From: Lachnoclostridium sp. UBA739 | GTDB lineage: Bacteria > Bacillota_A > Clostridia > Lachnospirales > Lachnospiraceae | Assembly (NCBI GenBank): GCA_002297865.1 | Contig: DBKX01000223.1 | Coordinates: 14,025 to 23,986 of the forward strand | DNA length: 9,962 bases | Direction: 5' to 3' | In this document: piece after piece, positions 6,530 through 9,962 of the stretch | Position numbering within the stretch: the stretch's first letter is position 1 | How the letters are laid out: each line of letters starts with the position of its first letter | The notes under the pieces: model-generated | Told to the model about the DNA's origin: nothing | Databases searched by the model: none | The model's input: only the letters and a program-made list of their open reading frames with translations | Program-made: the position numbers and the translations under genes

Positions 6530-9500
6530 CTATTTTATATCTTCATGAAACTCTTGTAATGATTTAAGCACAGGCTCATTCATCTTTCTAGCCTTAATGC
6601 CTTCAACGGTAGCCTTAGCAGCAGCCATAGTCGTTACATAACTGATTCTAGCCTTAATTGCAGCCTTACGGATGTAACTGTCATCGTCGGCACCCTTTTT
6701 ACCAACAGGTGAGTTAATTACAATATCCACTTCGCCATTGGTAATTGCGTCTAATACATTTGGTCTGCCTTGCTGCAATTTATGAATGGATTTACATTCA
6801 ACACCATTCTTCTTAAGCAGTTCGCTTGTTCCGCCAGTAGCCAAAATCTTAAATCCAAGTTCAGCAAATCCCTTAGCAACCTCAGTTACCTCAGCCTTAT
6901 CGCGGTCATTTACACTAATAAGAACTGTTCCGCTAAGTGGAAGTGTTGTCTTAGTTGCTTCCTGTGCTTTGTAGAATGCCTCTCCAAAGTTAGAAGCCAT
7001 ACCAAGAACTTCACCAGTAGAACGCATTTCAGGTCCTAACAATGGGTCAACTTCTGGGAACATGTTGAATGGGAATACAGCTTCTTTCACACCGTAGTGG
7101 GAGAATTTTTTCTCTTTTAGAGTGCTTAAAGAAGATGGTTTCTTCGTAAATTCTTCTGTCATAATTTCTGTAGCAATCTGTACCATACGAATGTCACAAA
7201 CCTTGGAAACCAAAGGTACTGTACGGGACGCACGAGGGTTTGCTTCGATTACGTATACTTTGCCATTTTCGATTGCATATTGCATGTTCATAAGACCACG
7301 AACATTCATCTCTTTTGCAATCTTCATTGTGTACTCTTTAATAGTCTTTAAGTTTTCTTCCGAAATATTTTTGGATGGTAAAATACAAGCGGAGTCACCG
7401 GAATGGATACCAGCAAGCTCGATGTGCTCCATAACAGCAGGAACAAATGCTGTTTTGCCATCACTAATTGCGTCTGCTTCACACTCTGTAGCGTGATTTA
7501 GGAAACGGTCAATTAAGATTGGTCTGTCTGGTGTAACACCAACAGCAGCGTTCATGTAAACGCGAAGAGCATCATCATCATGAACGACTTCCATACCACG
7601 ACCGCCTAATACATAAGAAGGACGAACCATTACTGGATAGCCGATTTTGTGAGCGATGGAAAGTGCTTCTTCCACATCAACAGCCATGCCGGCCTCTGGC
7701 ATTGGAATCTCTAATTTATCCATCATGGCACGGAATAAGTCACGATCTTCTGCTAAATCAATTGTCTCAGGAGTAGTACCTAAGATATTTACGCCGTGTT
7801 TTTTCAGTTGAGATGCAAGGTTCAGTGGAGTCTGTCCACCAAACTGAGCAATTACGCCAAGAGGTTTTTCCTTTTCATAAATACTTAATACGTCTTCTAA
7901 GGTAAGTGGTTCGAAGTATAGTTTATCAGAAGTATCATAATCAGTAGATACTGTTTCTGGGTTACAGTTAATAATAATTGTTTCAAAACCAAGTTTCTTT
8001 AAAGCTTTTGCGGCATGTACGCAGCAGTAGTCAAATTCAATCCCCTGACCAATTCTGTTAGGACCACCACCAAGAATCATAATCTTAGGTTTGTCTTCGT
8101 TTGTTTTGCTTAAGTCAGGTGCGTTGTAAGTAGAGTAGTAGTAAGCAGAATCTTTTGTACCACTTACGTGAACCCCTTCCCAGGACTGGCTAAGACCAGC
8201 GTTAAGGCGCGCGTTGCGAATTTCATCTTCTGTTACTTCTAAAATCTGGCTTAAATACTTATCAGAAAATCCATCTTTCTTAGCAGCTACTAAAATGTCT
8301 GCTGGAGGAACGGAACCTTTATACTTAAGAAGGGCTTCTTCTTCATCAACCAGCTCTTTCATTTGTTCTAAGAAATAAGGTTTGATTTTCGTTAAGTTAT
8401 ATAATTCGTCAACAGTTGCACCTTTACGAATCGCTTCGTATAAGATAAATTGACGTTCGCTTGTAGGTATGTGCAACATTTCAATTAATTCGTCTTTGGA
8501 TTTATCATGAAAATCTTTTGCATATCCTAAACCGTAGCGACCTGTCTCTAAGCTTCTTATAGCTTTTTGGAATGCTTCTTTATAAGTCTTACCGATACTC
8601 ATTACTTCACCAACAGCACGCATCTGAGTACCTAAGTGATCTTCTACGCCTTTGAATTTTTCAAATGCCCATCTGGCAAATTTAATTACGATGTAATCTC
8701 CATCTGGTTTGTATTTATCAAGTGTTCCATATTTACCACATGGAATATCGCATAAATCAAGACCAGCTGCAAGTAATGAGGAAACGAAAGCGATAGGGAA
8801 TCCTGTTGCTTTGGATGCAAGTGCGGAAGAGCGGGAAGTTCTTGGATTGATTTCGATAACGATGATACGTCCTGTTTCGGTATTTCTTGCAAACTGAACG
8901 TTGGTACCACCGATAACCTGGATTGCATCTACGATTTTATAAGCCTGACGCTGTAATTCAGCCTGAACATCTTCTGAGATAGTTAACATAGGAGCGGAAC
9001 AGAAAGAATCGCCCGTATGTACTCCTAACGGATCTATATTTTCGATAAAACATACTGTGATTAAATTGCCTTTTGCATCACGTACAACTTCTAATTCAAG
9101 TTCTTCCCAGCCAAGAACAGATTCTTCAACAAGAACCTGACCAACAAGACTTGCGTGAAGACCACGCTCACAAACCGTTTTTAATTCCTCCTTGTTGTAA
9201 ACGAGACCGCCGCCGGCACCGCCCATTGTGTAAGCAGGACGAAGAACAACGGGATAACCTAATTCTTCTGCAATATTAAGTGCTTCATCAACTGTGTAAG
9301 CAACTTCACTTCTTGCCATTTCAATGCCAAGTTCATTCATGGTTTTCTTGAATTCAATGCGGTCTTCTCCACGTTCGATTGCATCAACCTGAACACCAAT
9401 AACTTCTACACCGTATTTATCTAAGACACCTGCTTTTGCTAATTCGGAGCAAAGGTTTAGTCCAGACTGTCCACCAAGGTTAGGAAGCAATCCGTCAGGA

Positions 9501-9745
9501 CGTTCTTTGGCGATGATTCTTGTTAGAGATTCTACGTTTAATGGCTCGATATATGTAATATCTGCAGTCTCTGGATCTGTCATAATTGTTGCTGGATTTG
9601 AATTAACAAGCACAATTTCGTAACCAAGTGAACGTAAGGCCTTACAAGCCTGGGTTCCGGAATAGTCAAACTCGCACGCCTGCCCAATGATGATAGGACC
9701 AGAACCAATTATTAAAATCTTATGTATGTCGTCTCTTTTCTTCAT
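6530..9745 (-). CDS. carB: Carbamoyl-phosphate synthase (glutamine-hydrolysing) large subunit
   Basis: CarB makes carbamoyl phosphate from bicarbonate, ammonia (passed from the CarA glutaminase) and two ATP, feeding pyrimidine and arginine synthesis. The 1071-residue product matches the usual length. The first synthetase half has GSGPIIIGQACEFDYSG near 14-30, GGQSGLN near 91, RPAYTMGGAGGG near 169 and EINPRTSRSSALASK near 298. A linker/oligomerisation region spans about 400-550. The second half repeats the fold, with GGGPNRIGQGIEFDY near 559, RPSYVLGGRGMEV near 708 and EANPRASRTVPLVSK near 834. A C-terminal MGS-like allosteric domain (about 938-1050) has ATGGTSELL and HKLQQGRPN, where UMP and other effectors bind in relatives. 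I chose the ATG at 9745 because GGAGGG precedes it; a TTG at 9757 in the same frame would place that site inside the gene. It ends in TAG. No carA lies within the 217 bp upstream, unlike the usual carAB pair. Confidence 0.97.
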   Translation of the reverse strand: MKKRDDIHKILIIGSGPIIIGQACEFDYSGTQACKALRSLGYEIVLVNSNPATIMTDPETADITYIEPLNVESLTRIIAKERPDGLLPNLGGQSGLNLCSELAKAGVLDKYGVEVIGVQVDAIERGEDRIEFKKTMNELGIEMARSEVAYTVDEALNIAEELGYPVVLRPAYTMGGAGGGLVYNKEELKTVCERGLHASLVGQVLVEESVLGWEELELEVVRDAKGNLITVCFIENIDPLGVHTGDSFCSAPMLTISEDVQAELQRQAYKIVDAIQVIGGTNVQFARNTETGRIIVIEINPRTSRSSALASKATGFPIAFVSSLLAAGLDLCDIPCGKYGTLDKYKPDGDYIVIKFARWAFEKFKGVEDHLGTQMRAVGEVMSIGKTYKEAFQKAIRSLETGRYGLGYAKDFHDKSKDELIEMLHIPTSERQFILYEAIRKGATVDELYNLTKIKPYFLEQMKELVDEEEALLKYKGSVPPADILVAAKKDGFSDKYLSQILEVTEDEIRNARLNAGLSQSWEGVHVSGTKDSAYYYSTYNAPDLSKTNEDKPKIMILGGGPNRIGQGIEFDYCCVHAAKALKKLGFETIIINCNPETVSTDYDTSDKLYFEPLTLEDVLSIYEKEKPLGVIAQFGGQTPLNLASQLKKHGVNILGTTPETIDLAEDRDLFRAMMDKLEIPMPEAGMAVDVEEALSIAHKIGYPVMVRPSYVLGGRGMEVVHDDDALRVYMNAAVGVTPDRPILIDRFLNHATECEADAISDGKTAFVPAVMEHIELAGIHSGDSACILPSKNISEENLKTIKEYTMKIAKEMNVRGLMNMQYAIENGKVYVIEANPRASRTVPLVSKVCDIRMVQIATEIMTEEFTKKPSSLSTLKEKKFSHYGVKEAVFPFNMFPEVDPLLGPEMRSTGEVLGMASNFGEAFYKAQEATKTTLPLSGTVLISVNDRDKAEVTEVAKGFAELGFKILATGGTSELLKKNGVECKSIHKLQQGRPNVLDAITNGEVDIVINSPVGKKGADDDSYIRKAAIKARISYVTTMAAAKATVEGIKARKMNEPVLKSLQEFHEDIK

Positions 9746-9749
9746 GATA

Positions 9750-9755
9750 CCCTCC
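9750..9755 (-). promoter_or_regulatory. Ribosome binding site that decides the carB start
   Basis: GGAGGG on the minus strand is four bases before the ATG at 9745. An in-frame TTG at 9757 lies upstream of this site and has no Shine-Dalgarno of its own, so the ATG is preferred. Confidence 0.75.
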
Positions 9756-9757
9756 AA

Positions 9758-9778
9758 TTAATTGTCAACATCAATTAA
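9758..9778 (-). promoter_or_regulatory. 7-bp perfect dyad just upstream of the carB RBS
   Basis: TTAATTG (9758-9764) and CAATTAA (9772-9778) are perfect inverted copies with a seven-base centre. The dyad sits two bases upstream of the carB Shine-Dalgarno. It could be an operator or a weak 5' hairpin; it does not match an ArgR box or a PyrR-type anti-antiterminator that I can recognise. In such AT-rich sequence chance is possible. Confidence 0.3.
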
Positions 9779-9784
9779 CATAAA

Positions 9785-9860
9785 ATTATAAAACCAGATA
9801 AATTTTATAAAGATTAATTTTTATCTAATCTATTTTCTTATGAAACAAAGGATTTGTCAA
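9785..9860 (-). promoter_or_regulatory. Candidate carB promoter region
   Basis: On the minus strand a perfect -35 TTGACA (9860-9855) is followed after 17 bases by GAAAAT (9837-9832), a 4 of 6 match to the -10 box. This would give a leader of about 80 bases. A perfect TATAAT occurs nearer the gene (9790-9785) but lacks a recognisable -35. The leader holds a 7-bp AT-only stem (9796-9802 with 9820-9826) and no clear terminator, riboswitch or T-box. Confidence 0.4.
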
Positions 9861-9918
9861 GGAGCGTAAAAGAAATTTTATTTGAGTTGAAAGAAATGTA
9901 TGTATTTTTATAGATAAA

Positions 9919-9947
9919 TTGTAATACAGCACAGAATTTGGTAAAAT
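9919..9947 (+). promoter_or_regulatory. Candidate divergent promoter reading out of the right edge
   Basis: TTGTAA (9919-9924), a 17-base spacer and TAAAAT (9942-9947) fit a sigma-A promoter (4 of 6 and 5 of 6). It faces away from carB, which suggests that the next gene to the right is on the plus strand. No coding start is visible before the window ends. Confidence 0.35.
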
Positions 9948-9962
9948 GGAATAGAAATTTGA

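Noticed and set aside
7122..7496. Plus-strand frames antisense to carB
   Set aside because: They lie wholly within carB, whose motifs are continuous, and they show no family features.
9746..9757. TTG start that would lengthen CarB by four residues
   Set aside because: The extra codons overlap the GGAGGG that serves the ATG at 9745, and the TTG has no ribosome binding site of its own.
9796..9826. AT-only stem in the carB leader as a riboswitch or attenuator
   Set aside because: Only A-T pairs, no T run after it and no conserved loop; too weak in an AT-rich region.

Overview
The window reads as ordinary chromosome from a low-GC Gram-positive anaerobe, most likely class Clostridia and probably Lachnospiraceae-like. 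This placement is inference from the AT-rich codon usage, strong AGGAGG-type ribosome binding sites, sigma-A-like promoters and a Bacillus-type topoisomerase III. I see no phage genes, CRISPR array, defence cluster, rRNA or tRNA. I found no undescribed system; the real anomalies are small and local.

Layout. Bases 1-2651 (+) hold the 3' part of a dipeptide/oligopeptide ABC importer operon: the end of a DppC/OppC permease, then the DppD/OppD and DppF/OppF ATPases. The genes are tightly packed (8 bp gap, then an overlap) and end at a hairpin terminator. The substrate-binding protein and the first permease would lie left of the window. A sigma-A-like promoter sits inside that terminator and leads into topB (DNA topoisomerase III, 2791-4977, +). 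The topB gene is full length but has an in-frame TAG at codon 119, so as written it is a pseudogene or contains a sequencing error. It ends at a strong 13-bp hairpin terminator that also lies at the 3' end of the next, convergent gene.

From 5082 rightward all genes are on the minus strand: a polytopic membrane acyltransferase-like protein (5082-6137) and carB (6530-9745), the large subunit of carbamoyl-phosphate synthase. The 392 bp between them hold the acyltransferase ribosome binding site, a terminator-like hairpin directly upstream of it, a short decayed piece that resembles a transposase N-terminus, and an inverted repeat that probably serves as the carB terminator. The carB gene stands alone: the roughly 200 bp upstream contain promoter-like sequences and a 7-bp dyad but no carA, although CarB needs the CarA glutaminase subunit to use glutamine. 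A weak divergent promoter points out of the right edge.

Functionally the genes are unrelated housekeeping units: peptide uptake driven by two ATPases, DNA decatenation, cell-envelope or glycan acylation (guess), and carbamoyl phosphate supply for pyrimidine and arginine synthesis.
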